From a virus: a stretch of DNA of 54,790 bases. A model generated the notes under the pieces. That model did not search any database. It had not been told where the DNA came from and was given only the letters and a program-made list of their open reading frames with translations. The stretch spans positions 1-54,790 of the IMG/VR virus record IMGVR_UViG_3300032293_000953; one strand, given 5' to 3'. The translations under genes were made by a program, and so were the position numbers. This document shows positions 32,760 through 38,977 of the stretch, piece after piece (positions within the stretch are counted from its first letter, which is position 1; the number at the start of each line of letters is the position of its first letter).

Positions 32760-33061
32760 TTATTTAATGGGCGCCGGGAGCCTTCCACTAACGTTGGCTA
32801 GATGGCGAATTGCCTAACCGGCAATTCTGGTGTGCCGCTCTGCCTATTGGCATCGGCGTTAAGTCCCCAAAAGGGGCGGCTCGTGTGAGTTTAGGATTGG
32901 GAATTACCCGGTCGCTCATTCGAGTGCCGCTGATCTGGATACAGGCCCTCGCCCGTTCCTGCCTGTCGCAATTCCAGAGAGAACACTGCCCGAAACGTGA
33001 GGGCCAGCCCTTCTAAATGAAATAGGCCGGGAAGATTTCTCCTCCCGGCCTTTCGATTTTT
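32760..33061 (+). ncRNA. candidate structured RNA behind the primase-helicase
   Basis: No plausible gene. Consecutive hairpins in one strand: GAATTGCC/GGCAATTC (32807-32827), GCCG-TGCC/GGCA-CGGC (32834-32857), CCCC/GGGG with AAAA loop (32865-32876), and a domain closed by GGCCCTC (32944-32950) and GAGGGCC (32999-33005). It ends at an intrinsic terminator (33024-33061). Density of perfect stems suggests an RNA product or long structured 3' UTR. I could not match it to tmRNA, RNase P, 6S or tRNA. Orientation is set by the terminator's T-run. Confidence 0.45.
33024..33061 (+). terminator. intrinsic terminator after the helicase/structured region
   Basis: AGGCCGGGA (33024-33032) pairs perfectly with TCCCGGCCT (33043-33051) around a 10-base loop and is followed by TTCGATTTTT. 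It ends rightward transcription just before the 18-bp repeat array starts. Confidence 0.85.
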
Positions 33062-33611
33062 ATGGTTCTATTTCATTCCTTGGGTCGCTTCGGGAAAGTG
33101 GTTCTCTCGTCCGCAATGGCTCACTTGAGCAGATTGGTTCTCTCGCACACCATGGTTCGTTCATTCATTTTGGTTCTCTCGCTTTGCATGACTCTCTCAC
33201 CTTTTGATGGTTCTCTATCCATTGATGGATCGCTCAACCAAGTTGGTTCTCTCGGCATTTATGACTCTCTCTTGTCTGGTGGTTCTCTTTGCCAGAACGG
33301 ATCGCTCCATAATCTAGTCTCTATTCGTGTCTTTGGCTCACAGTCGCACCGTGGTTCTCTAGCATGGCATGGTTCACTGCATTATTCTGGTTCTCTTGCC
33401 CTCAGTGGTTCGCTCGGCGGGAATGGTCGCATCGGTAGGAATGGCTCGCTTGCGGGATTTGGTTCTCTGCCGCTTCGTGGCTCGCTCATAAAGGTTGGTT
33501 CTCTCTTTTGAGATGGCTCGCTTCGCTTGGGTGGTTCTCTCGCTTGATTTGGCTCGTTCACGTCGAGTGGTTCTCTCGGCTGCTGTGGCTCACTTATCCT
33601 TGGTTACTTCC
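33062..33611. repeat. array of about 30 18-bp units with alternating A and B sites
   Basis: Thirty units repeat every 18 bp, each a conserved 10-mer plus 8 variable bases. A sites are TGGTTCTCTC (odd units) and B sites TGGCTCGCTT/TGGATCGCTC/TGACTCTCTC (even units), giving a 36-bp higher order. One 1-bp insertion (33206) shifts the phase after unit 8; otherwise spacing is exact. The plus-strand frame (GSLxxx repeats) meets TGA in units 25 and 27 while the array continues. The pattern is therefore kept at nucleic-acid level. The last degenerate unit touches the stop of the leftward gene at 33604. Confidence 0.9.
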
Positions 33612-34410
33612 AATTAGGAGGCGCGATGTAGTGTGCATGGCCCCCAATAGCAATGATATAGGGCTTAGGCGGTGGTGATCCTGTCTCAATCTCCCAAGCC
33701 ACATGCTGCCAGTGTGACAGGAATAGCTTTACCGCATATCGCTTCGCCCTGGCGTGTAGCTGTGCCGGGGGTAGTTTGCCACCTTCCAAATGCTTCTTCG
33801 CATCTGTATCAGCCCTAAACTTCTTGGCTTCCAAGGTTGCCTTGGCTACTTCCGCGTTCTCGCCCCTGTCATTGCGGGCGATTTCATATTCCTTGCGGGC
33901 CTTATAGACCTTACCATAAACATCATCGTCATAGCCGGATACCTTCACGAAGGATTCCCCGGCCTTCCAGCAAAGAACCTTCAGCTTGCTATTCCATGGG
34001 CGGATTTGTCCCTTCTCCCATTTCTGAGTGGGATCAAGGCCAGCATAGCGCCAGATATGACCGGCAGTAGGCGCCTTGGTGATGTCAATGTGCGCCAGCA
34101 ATCCAGCAGCAATGATAGGGCCAATGCCTTTAATGGTTTGTGACCAGCGCCCAATAGGGTGAGCATCGGCGTAAGCAGATAGCGCGCGGGCAATCTGCTT
34201 CTCCAATACCTCATGCTGAGTGGCAAGCCAGCCGATAACCATGTTAGGCTCACCAGATTCATCTAGTGAGCGTTCTTGGTTATGGTCGCGGATGCGGTCG
34301 CCCTGCATCTGGTAGTAGGTATCTACCAGATAGCGGGCTTCACGTTGCCCAAGGGTTGCGGAACCAGCCCGGACATCACGCGCTAGGCGCGATACAGATT
34401 CAAGGTCCAT
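33604..34410 (-). CDS. IS110/IS116 transposase C-domain-like phage protein
   Basis: ATG 34410 forms a TAATG junction with the preceding small gene, giving 268 residues. The segment IKGIGPIIAAGLLAHIDITK, then IWRYAGLDPTQKW and NSKLKVLCWKAGESFVKVSG, resembles the helix-hairpin-helix Transposase_20 domain of IS110-family recombinases. The DEDD catalytic half of a true IS110 enzyme is not seen. Phage proteins of this type are often labelled transposase. A structure-specific DNA or RNA binding role is more likely. No inverted repeats or target duplication are seen. It abuts the 18-bp array. Confidence 0.65.
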   Translation of the reverse strand: MDLESVSRLARDVRAGSATLGQREARYLVDTYYQMQGDRIRDHNQERSLDESGEPNMVIGWLATQHEVLEKQIARALSAYADAHPIGRWSQTIKGIGPIIAAGLLAHIDITKAPTAGHIWRYAGLDPTQKWEKGQIRPWNSKLKVLCWKAGESFVKVSGYDDDVYGKVYKARKEYEIARNDRGENAEVAKATLEAKKFRADTDAKKHLEGGKLPPAQLHARAKRYAVKLFLSHWQHVAWEIETGSPPPKPYIIAIGGHAHYIAPPNWK

Positions 34411-34586
34411 TACAGCCCCCAAATGAACGAGAGAAGAAGGGCAGCAACCGAGAACATAGCCCCGGTCACTGAGGCATTGAACACCTTATCCCATGTATCT
34501 CCCCGCTGTTTGGTTAGGGCTGCTGAGATAAGGAAGCTGGCAGCGAATACAACTGCCAGCGTGGCGCTGATTTTAGTCAAAAGCAT
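34410..34586 (-). CDS. small two-helix membrane protein (58 residues)
   Basis: ATG 34586 follows GGGGAGACAAGAC; TAA overlaps the next start (TAATG). Helix 1 is ISATLAVVFAASFLISAAL and helix 2 is VTGAMFSVAALLLSFIWGL, separated by a polar loop (TKQRGDTWDKVFNA). Translational coupling to the IS110-like gene suggests joint function or simple operon packing. No family named. Confidence 0.6.
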   Translation of the reverse strand: MLLTKISATLAVVFAASFLISAALTKQRGDTWDKVFNASVTGAMFSVAALLLSFIWGL

Positions 34587-34598
34587 GTCTTGTCTCCC

Positions 34599-34691
34599 CT
34601 AAAAGACGAAGAAAACATACCACACAAATGTCAAAGACACAAGTGCGGTGATGAAGATAAGAGCGATTGATTCCAGAAACAGGCGGATCAT
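34599..34691 (-). CDS. tiny single-pass membrane protein (30 residues)
   Basis: ATG 34691 overlaps the upstream stop by ATGA. The peptide is nearly all hydrophobic: MIRLFLESIALIFITALVSL followed by TFVWYVFFVF. GGAGACAAGAC lies upstream. It is one of four tiny membrane-protein genes in the leftward operons. Function unknown. Confidence 0.5.
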   Translation of the reverse strand: MIRLFLESIALIFITALVSLTFVWYVFFVF

Positions 34692-35086
34692 GTCTTGTCT
34701 CCGTAGGGTTTAAGGTCGAACACAACCGCCGTGTGTTTCGCGTCAGACAGAAAACCACTCAAAAAATCTACCCGCTGTGAATTTCCATCATGCGCGTTTT
34801 GAAGATAAGCCAACAATTCCATTAGAGGGATTAGGCTATCCGGTAGTTTGCTATCCCGGCGAAGGGTATCAACCGAATGGTTTTCCATTCTAACTGGCGA
34901 ATACATACTATCAGGGATAACATGCCCTGCCGCACATTTAAGGCCGTCCGGGCCTCGATAGAGGCACCTGTCATTATCCCCAACACTAGGGCGCCCCTGT
35001 TTCACAATAGCCTCTACGATGTAGTCAAAGAGTTCTTGTGCCTCGACAGGCTGGTTCTGTTCGATGCGGATTAGAAGGTCAGTCAT
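34688..35086 (-). CDS. conserved phage hypothetical protein
   Basis: 132 residues. The segment VKQGRPSVGDNDRCLYRGPD, then GLKCAAGHVIPDSMY, is a widespread phage and bacterial pattern (RCxYRGPDGxKCAxGxLIPDxxY) of unknown function. The C-terminal half is helical. AAAGGAGACAACC precedes the start, the same leader as in the next gene upstream. Confidence 0.65.
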   Translation of the reverse strand: MTDLLIRIEQNQPVEAQELFDYIVEAIVKQGRPSVGDNDRCLYRGPDGLKCAAGHVIPDSMYSPVRMENHSVDTLRRDSKLPDSLIPLMELLAYLQNAHDGNSQRVDFLSGFLSDAKHTAVVFDLKPYGDKT

Positions 35087-35303
35087 TGGTTGTCTCCTTT
35101 CCTTCTAAGGAATTGCGGGCAGTTAGAGCGCGATAACAAATTGAGGGATAGGATAGCGTTGTTTCGCAGACATTACCGGTCCCGATCCTACGCAGAGCCT
35201 CCCGTAGTTTCTCGTTCTCATTCAACAGTGCGCGCACATCTTCATCAGCGATAGCCCGGCCTTCATCGAGGCGGGCGCGGATGATTGTTGAGATTTCAGT
35301 CAT
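35079..35303 (-). CDS. small coiled-coil hypothetical protein
   Basis: ATG 35303 is chosen: it overlaps the upstream stop by ATGA and has AAAGGAGACAACC. The 74 residues include EISTIIRARLDEGRAIADED and ALLNENEKLREALRRIGTGN, a short coiled coil. Function unknown. Confidence 0.55.
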   Translation of the reverse strand: MTEISTIIRARLDEGRAIADEDVRALLNENEKLREALRRIGTGNVCETTLSYPSICYRALTARNSLEGKETTND

Positions 35304-35521
35304 TGGTTGTCTCCTTTCAGCGTGTAAATCGTAAATGAACCCCTGGCGCCAATCACGCCCGGACCGACGCACCTATGCCTGAAAACATCAAGCACATGGC
35401 TGCGCCTGACTTCTGATAGCCAGTTGTTAGCCGTTCCTTTAGTCCAGCCGGTGACTTGGATGATAGCTTGAAGGGTGGCGCCTGTTCGCAACAGTGCGAG
35501 GGCAGTTTCACGTTTGGTCAT
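35300..35521 (-). CDS. small HTH protein (DUF3489-like)
   Basis: 73 residues; the N-terminal half MTKRETALALLRTGATLQAI followed by IQVTGWTKGTANNWLSEVRR is a helix-turn-helix of the type seen in DUF3489 and related phage proteins. The C-terminal half is a small beta wing (GARGSFTIYTLKG). It could bind DNA. Target unknown. Confidence 0.6.
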   Translation of the reverse strand: MTKRETALALLRTGATLQAIIQVTGWTKGTANNWLSEVRRSHVLDVFRHRCVGPGVIGARGSFTIYTLKGDNQ

Positions 35522-35525
35522 TGAG

Positions 35526-35939
35526 TCAATCCTTTAGAATCAGGGGTGGAAAGGCTGCGATAAGGTCTTGGCGTTGGGTTTCTTTTTCCGCCGCCGCCCA
35601 CGCCGCCTCCGCCGCCCTCGCCGCCGCTTCGAGGTCGGCGGGCCTGCCCGCAATCCAATCATGAATGGCGGCAATGCAATCATGCACTCGTTTGTCAGTG
35701 GTGTGTTTGGCCGCACGTTCCACGGACGGCATAAGGGCTGCGATAACCCGCCGCCGCAGGGCCATATCTGACCAATCCAGCGCCCGGACGCACCACCACG
35801 CATCGGCGGCATCATTAGACTTAGCCACATCGCCAAGGCTAATCACGGTATCCATTGGCGGATTTCCAAGGGATTTTAATAGCTTTGTCCATCCCTCTGT
35901 GCAGGGGGATTGGTCACGAATCTGTTGTAAGGTCAGCAT
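35526..35939 (-). CDS. Ala-rich phage protein, paralogue of the 15.8-16.5 kb gene
   Basis: ATG 35939 (MLTLQQIRDQ) is chosen because GGAG lies 6 bases upstream and the paralogue starts MLTIQQ; adjacent ATG 35942 is possible. The 137 residues contain SPCTEGWTKLLKSLG, a helical middle, an Ala-rich stretch (EAAARAAEAAWAAAEKETQ) and the shared end IAAFPPLILKD. Related phage proteins with MLTLxQIRxxxPCxxGWxKLL are common. Function unknown; Imm-5-like comparison is from memory. Confidence 0.65.
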   Translation of the reverse strand: MLTLQQIRDQSPCTEGWTKLLKSLGNPPMDTVISLGDVAKSNDAADAWWCVRALDWSDMALRRRVIAALMPSVERAAKHTTDKRVHDCIAAIHDWIAGRPADLEAAARAAEAAWAAAEKETQRQDLIAAFPPLILKD

Positions 35940-36093
35940 CATCTTCTCCGATGTCAATGGTTTTTGATTTAAGCAGGGCTTCGATAAACTCTGCTACATC
36001 ATCATCATCTACCCCCGGCAAGTGGCCGCCAGAGGTTAGATAGTCCTTGAGGATTTGATAGGCTGCGAAAGCGGCCCCGGACGTTACACGCAC
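35914..36093 (-). CDS. small hypothetical protein, GTG start (59 residues)
   Basis: GTG 36093 follows GGGAG at 8 bases and overlaps the preceding stop; the gene ends TGA 35914, overlapping the next gene by 26 bp. Sequence RVTSGAAFAAYQILKDYLTS, GGHLPGVDDDDVAEFIEALL, then an acidic end. Coupling and composition support a real gene. Family not named. Confidence 0.55.
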   Translation of the reverse strand: MRVTSGAAFAAYQILKDYLTSGGHLPGVDDDDVAEFIEALLKSKTIDIGEDDADLTTDS

Positions 36094-36215
36094 TTGTGCG
36101 GCTCCCTTGTTAGCGCCATCAATGCCTCCAAAGCATCGGCGCGGGTTGGAAAAGGGAAGCCGTGAAAGGCTCCCAGATTGACGATATAAAACCAGCCGTT
36201 GATTTCCTTAATCAT
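36084..36215 (-). CDS. small hypothetical protein (43 residues)
   Basis: ATG 36215 overlaps the upstream stop. Sequence MIKEINGWFYIVNLGAFHGF followed by PFPTRADALEALMALTREPH. The pattern of a short beta hairpin and one helix is common in phage accessory proteins (GWFYIxNxG...PFxTRxDALEAL). The longer frame to 36266 lies in the previous gene. Confidence 0.5.
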   Translation of the reverse strand: MIKEINGWFYIVNLGAFHGFPFPTRADALEALMALTREPHKCV

Positions 36216-36702
36216 GGCCGGCAAGACTTGGTTGACGTGCTGCGCGGGCCTTCGCACTTTCCTCATTCATAAAGCGCACCACTGCCGCGTGATGGGCTTC
36301 ATCGCTGCGAAAGTCTGAACGCCTGGGGGAATCCTGAATAGCCTTGTCCCTGGCCTCCATATCCCCGCCCCAACGGGCTACAAGCCGGGCAACGCTTTCG
36401 GCCTGCATCCGGTCCAGTTCGGCAAGGCGGGTTGAAACTGCCTTAGCTTCCGGTGAGTCATTATCAACCGGATACGGGCCGGGATTGGATGCGCCGAAGT
36501 AATGCCACAACCGCCAAGCCTTGCGCCATGTGTCGCATCTGGTGATGTATTCCTGGCGTTCCGGTGACAGTCTCAGGAAGGCCGCGCGCTGCTTTGGGTT
36601 ATCGCCAAGCGCCCAAGGTTTCTTGGGCTTGCAGGCTGCGACAATGCGGGCGCACAAGTGCGGCTTTGCCAGAATGGCGGTGAGGAGTTCTTCGTCGGTC
36701 AT
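36208..36702 (-). CDS. hypothetical helical protein
   Basis: 164 residues: MTDEELLTAILAKPHLCARI, RLSPERQEYITRCDTWRKAW, then a charged helical part (VSTRLAELDRMQAESVARLV). No recognised family. The gene contains one of the GCACAAGTGC palindromes (36651-36663). Confidence 0.5.
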   Translation of the reverse strand: MTDEELLTAILAKPHLCARIVAACKPKKPWALGDNPKQRAAFLRLSPERQEYITRCDTWRKAWRLWHYFGASNPGPYPVDNDSPEAKAVSTRLAELDRMQAESVARLVARWGGDMEARDKAIQDSPRRSDFRSDEAHHAAVVRFMNEESAKARAARQPSLAGHD

Positions 36703-37025
36703 TGGTTAGGCTCCCTGTGCTTTACGATAAGGGCGCGGGCGGTCAGAAGGGCGTCCGTCGCGTTGTTGTGTTCCCGGCCAAAAGGGTTTCCCTCAGAATC
36801 AAAGGCCGCATCTAGCGCCTTGGCGCATAGCTTTAGGGCTTTCAGCATAGCGGGGGCGTCTGCAATCAATGGGGCATTTTCTGGCGCGCAATAGGCTACA
36901 TGCCCGCCATTTTCGGAAGTATCCTCGACGGCCACCCATGAGGGGTTATCGAGTAGGGCTTGGGCCATAACTTCCGGCTCTGCCGTGTGATCTTCCAGCC
37001 AAGGCCCCGGCGTGTGTTTGGTCAT
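36699..37025 (-). CDS. HTPGPW-family phage protein
   Basis: 108 residues starting MTKHTPGPWLEDHTAEPEVM, with AYCAPENAPLIADAPAMLKA and LKLCAKAL. HTPGPW at the start plus NAxLIAxAPxMLxAL is a widespread phage family often found in tandem copies, as here with the next gene. Function unknown. Confidence 0.7.
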   Translation of the reverse strand: MTKHTPGPWLEDHTAEPEVMAQALLDNPSWVAVEDTSENGGHVAYCAPENAPLIADAPAMLKALKLCAKALDAAFDSEGNPFGREHNNATDALLTARALIVKHREPNQ

Positions 37026-37045
37026 AGGTCAATCTCCGCTTGCCA

Positions 37046-37092
37046 AGCCCTCGCCACAATGGCGGGGGCTAGATAAACGGGGCTTGCGCCCC
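37046..37092. other. two intercistronic hairpins
   Basis: AGCCCTCGCC / GGCGGGGGCT (37046-37070, loop ACAAT, one wobble) and GGGGC-TTGC-GCCCC (37079-37092). On the minus strand the second lies directly behind the TAA of the 37093-37455 gene. There is no T-run in the leftward direction, so neither looks like a simple terminator. Confidence 0.6.
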
Positions 37093-37455
37093 TTAGTCTT
37101 TGGTTTGTGTGTTACGAATATCTTTGTATGGTTCACCCTCTGCCGCACTAACTGCGGCGCAGGCGTTGACATATTCCCAAGCGCCCCGGCCTTCTGGTGA
37201 TTCTCCAGCCCATGCGGCAAGATCGCGGAGTGCCTGCAATAACTGAGGCGCGGCGGCTATTAGTCGGGCGTTAGCTTGGGCGTTGGGGTGAGCCTCTAAC
37301 CACGGCCCGATTGTCACCGAATCTTCGGGCGTTACATCTTCGTAAAGGTTGCAGATTATGGGGTTATCCCATGCCTTGCCCTGATCGGCCACTATATAGG
37401 GCATTTCACTTTCCCGATGATTTACAGCCCAAGGGCCGGGGGTATGTTTTGCCAT
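37093..37455 (-). CDS. HTPGPW-family phage protein, second copy
   Basis: 120 residues starting MAKHTPGPWAVNHRESEMPY, then ANARLIAAAPQLLQALRDLA and AEGEPYKDIRNTQTKD. It is a diverged paralogue of the gene at 36699-37025: the start and the LIAxAPxxLxAL segment are shared, the middle differs. Stop codon is followed at once by the GGGGC/GCCCC hairpin. Confidence 0.7.
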   Translation of the reverse strand: MAKHTPGPWAVNHRESEMPYIVADQGKAWDNPIICNLYEDVTPEDSVTIGPWLEAHPNAQANARLIAAAPQLLQALRDLAAWAGESPEGRGAWEYVNACAAVSAAEGEPYKDIRNTQTKD

Positions 37456-37458
37456 GGT

Positions 37459-37674
37459 TCAAGCCTCCTCTTTGTTAGCTGCGCGCAGAACGTAGGCATA
37501 GAAGTAACGCGCCCGTGATCCGTTGGCGCCTTTGGGCTTTCGGTATTTCACCGCGTCGGCCTCTGCCAAAAGGCTGTAAACGTCGCCGGTTGAAAGCGTG
37601 AAGAAGTCAGGCGTTGCTGTTAGGTGGCAACGGGTTAGGATACCTTCGGCGGTTTCGCGTGTCATTCGGGGCAT
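37459..37674 (-). CDS. small hypothetical protein
   Basis: 71 residues: MPRMTRETAEGILTRCHLTA, TGDVYSLLAEADAVKYRKPK, then SRARYFYAYVLRAANKEEA. Conserved-looking phage accessory protein with a KYRKPKxANGSxxRxFYAYL-like pattern, which I recall from similar operons. Function unknown. Confidence 0.55.
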   Translation of the reverse strand: MPRMTRETAEGILTRCHLTATPDFFTLSTGDVYSLLAEADAVKYRKPKGANGSRARYFYAYVLRAANKEEA

Positions 37675-37689
37675 GGCCTGGGGTTCCTT

Positions 37690-38136
37690 TCAATACACAC
37701 AAAGGCCGCGCGAGTAGTAGCACTCTGGCTCTTTGCCTTCCGGCACGTCACCGGGGCGCAGGATATAAAGCGCAGCGCCGCGCGGGTCTGTTTGGACATA
37801 GGCTGTCAATTCGACATTCCCACCGCCGATGCGCAACCCGCGCTGCATCATGATTTCCGCCAAACGCTTGCGGGCGCCCGTCTCGCGGTCAGCGATTCGG
37901 GTATATGCGCGGCGGTCCCCCGCTGCGATGAACCGGCTGTTGGCGTTATACCAATAAGGTATTCCCGTGGCTTCGTCGCGTTCAATGGCGCCGTTACCGT
38001 CGCCACATTCAAGTTCATACCAGCGCCGCAAGGTCATGGAAATCCGGCGCAGCTTTTCAGCTTCGTCTTGCGTGAAACCAAGCGCGCGAAGATTGTCGGC
38101 CTGGATGGTTTGGCGCATCGCTTCTTTGCGTGTCAT
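37690..38136 (-). CDS. conserved phage hypothetical protein
   Basis: 148 residues: MTRKEAMRQTIQADNLRALG, DEAEKLRRISMTLRRWYELE, CGDGNGAIERDEATGIPYWY, then IADRETGARKRL and a C-terminal beta part (LYILRPGDVPEGK). This order (RRWxELECGxxxGxIERDExTGxPY) is a family I know from many phages. Function unknown. GGAGACTAGACCC precedes the start, downstream of the promoter at 38182-38210. Confidence 0.65.
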   Translation of the reverse strand: MTRKEAMRQTIQADNLRALGFTQDEAEKLRRISMTLRRWYELECGDGNGAIERDEATGIPYWYNANSRFIAAGDRRAYTRIADRETGARKRLAEIMMQRGLRIGGGNVELTAYVQTDPRGAALYILRPGDVPEGKEPECYYSRGLCVY

Positions 38137-38158
38137 TGGGTCTAGTCTCCTTTGTTAT

Positions 38159-38172
38159 CCGCACTTGTGCGG
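38159..38172. promoter_or_regulatory. 14-bp perfect palindrome CCGCAC-TT-GTGCGG, operator candidate
   Basis: It lies between the predicted -10 at 38182-38187 and the start codon at 38136, where a repressor could act. The core GCACTTGTGC recurs at 36090, 36652 (reverse) and 38375. Could also form a small hairpin in the leader. Confidence 0.5.
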
Positions 38173-38181
38173 GGTGTTTGT

Positions 38182-38210
38182 TTCATATAATAGCCCTGGG
38201 GGCTAGTCAA
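38182..38210 (-). promoter_or_regulatory. leftward promoter candidate
   Basis: On the minus strand TTGACT (38210-38205) and TATGAA (38187-38182) are 17 bp apart, with A-tracts upstream that could act as an UP element. It would drive 38136 and downstream genes. The surrounding gap 38137-38384 has no gene that I can support. Confidence 0.5.
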
Positions 38211-38384
38211 GATGTTTTTCACATCTTTTGCAAGTTTTTTTGGGCTTGCATTTTGGGAAGTTTTGGGGCAATATTCGTCTTGTCAGACTCCGATGGTTAA
38301 CTGACACACAGTCTCCTTTTGTGCGTCGAGGGGCGGGGGTCTGGTCAACCTCCGCCCCGATTGCGTTCTAGGCCGCACTTGTGC

Positions 38385-38552
38385 CTAGTCTAGCCCCCTG
38401 AGAATATCGGATAGACTGACGGGTTCTTCCCTTGGATATTCTGCCGGGCGGGTTCTGGCGACGGACCGCGCCAGAGATTCGGCGGGATCGTCAAGCCTTA
38501 CCAGAACGGGCGGCAGGGTGCCGGGGCGGGGGATGGGTCGGGGCTGTGGCAT
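38385..38552 (-). CDS. small proline-rich hypothetical protein (55 residues)
   Basis: ATG 38552 to TAG 38385. Sequence starts MPQPRPIPRPGTLPPVLVRL and ends with an acidic helix (EEPVSLSDILRGLD). It begins 3 bases after the upstream stop. A proline-rich arm plus a short helix is consistent with a small adaptor peptide. No family named. Confidence 0.45.
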   Translation of the reverse strand: MPQPRPIPRPGTLPPVLVRLDDPAESLARSVARTRPAEYPREEPVSLSDILRGLD

Positions 38553-38555
38553 GTC

Positions 38556-38810
38556 TCAGGCTTCCTTTAGGTCTTTATAGGCTACGGCGTAAACGGGGCG
38601 GGGTCCGGTGGTGATGCGCTGCCATCGGAAGCTAGGCGGAGGCTTCTGGCTACCAGAGGGACAGCATAGGTATGACCAGGGCTCGTCATCCCATGAATAG
38701 ACTGCCGGGGCGCTGTATCGTGTGGATTGATAGCGTTGGCATTTTATATCTTTCCAGTCTTGGCCTAGGGCTTCGGCTATAATCTCTGGAGCGGTTTTCT
38801 TGCGTGGCAT
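38556..38810 (-). CDS. hypothetical protein
   Basis: 84 residues: MPRKKTAPEIIAEALGQDWK, DDEPWSYLCCPSG and a C-terminal GPRPVYAVAYKDLKEA. The leader AAAGGCTAGACCC is like those of its neighbours. Function unknown. Confidence 0.5.
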   Translation of the reverse strand: MPRKKTAPEIIAEALGQDWKDIKCQRYQSTRYSAPAVYSWDDEPWSYLCCPSGSQKPPPSFRWQRITTGPRPVYAVAYKDLKEA

Positions 38811-38814
38811 GGGT

Positions 38815-38973
38815 CTAGCCTTTCGATTCGGTTAGAATTCGCTTCACCTCAGCGCAGGCTTCGGCGTGTGTGGGTTCGCGGCCTAGCTTATCGGCTAGAG
38901 CTTGCCAGATTGTCGGGGGGCGCCCTGGCTTTCGGCCTAGGTGCCCCCATGTGACGGTCACGGTAAAGGGCAT
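38815..38973 (-). CDS. small hypothetical protein (52 residues)
   Basis: I chose ATG 38973, 4 bases after the upstream stop, with AGGAAAGG in front. The longer frame to 39042 would overlap the upstream gene. Sequence MPFTVTVTWGHLGRKPGRPP, TIWQALADKLGREPTHAEAC, then AEVKRILTESKG: one helical domain with a GRKPGRPPT basic turn that might touch DNA. Function unknown. Confidence 0.55.
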   Translation of the reverse strand: MPFTVTVTWGHLGRKPGRPPTIWQALADKLGREPTHAEACAEVKRILTESKG

Positions 38974-38977
38974 GGGT

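Noticed and set aside
32735-33020. tRNA or tmRNA in the structured region
   Set aside because: A TTCGAGT-like loop occurs near 32928, but no matching stem, anticodon arm or acceptor could be built.
33062-33511. 149-codon frame with GSLxxx repeats as a protein gene
   Set aside because: No convincing ribosome binding site; the repeat pattern shifts frame by one base at 33206 and continues past in-frame stops to 33601. The pattern is at DNA level.
33062-33611. CRISPR array
   Set aside because: Repeats are only 10 bp, spacers 8 bp, and two repeat types alternate. No cas genes are present.
33604-34410. Insertion sequence of the IS110 family
   Set aside because: No catalytic DEDD half, no ends or target change, and the gene is coupled to phage neighbours.
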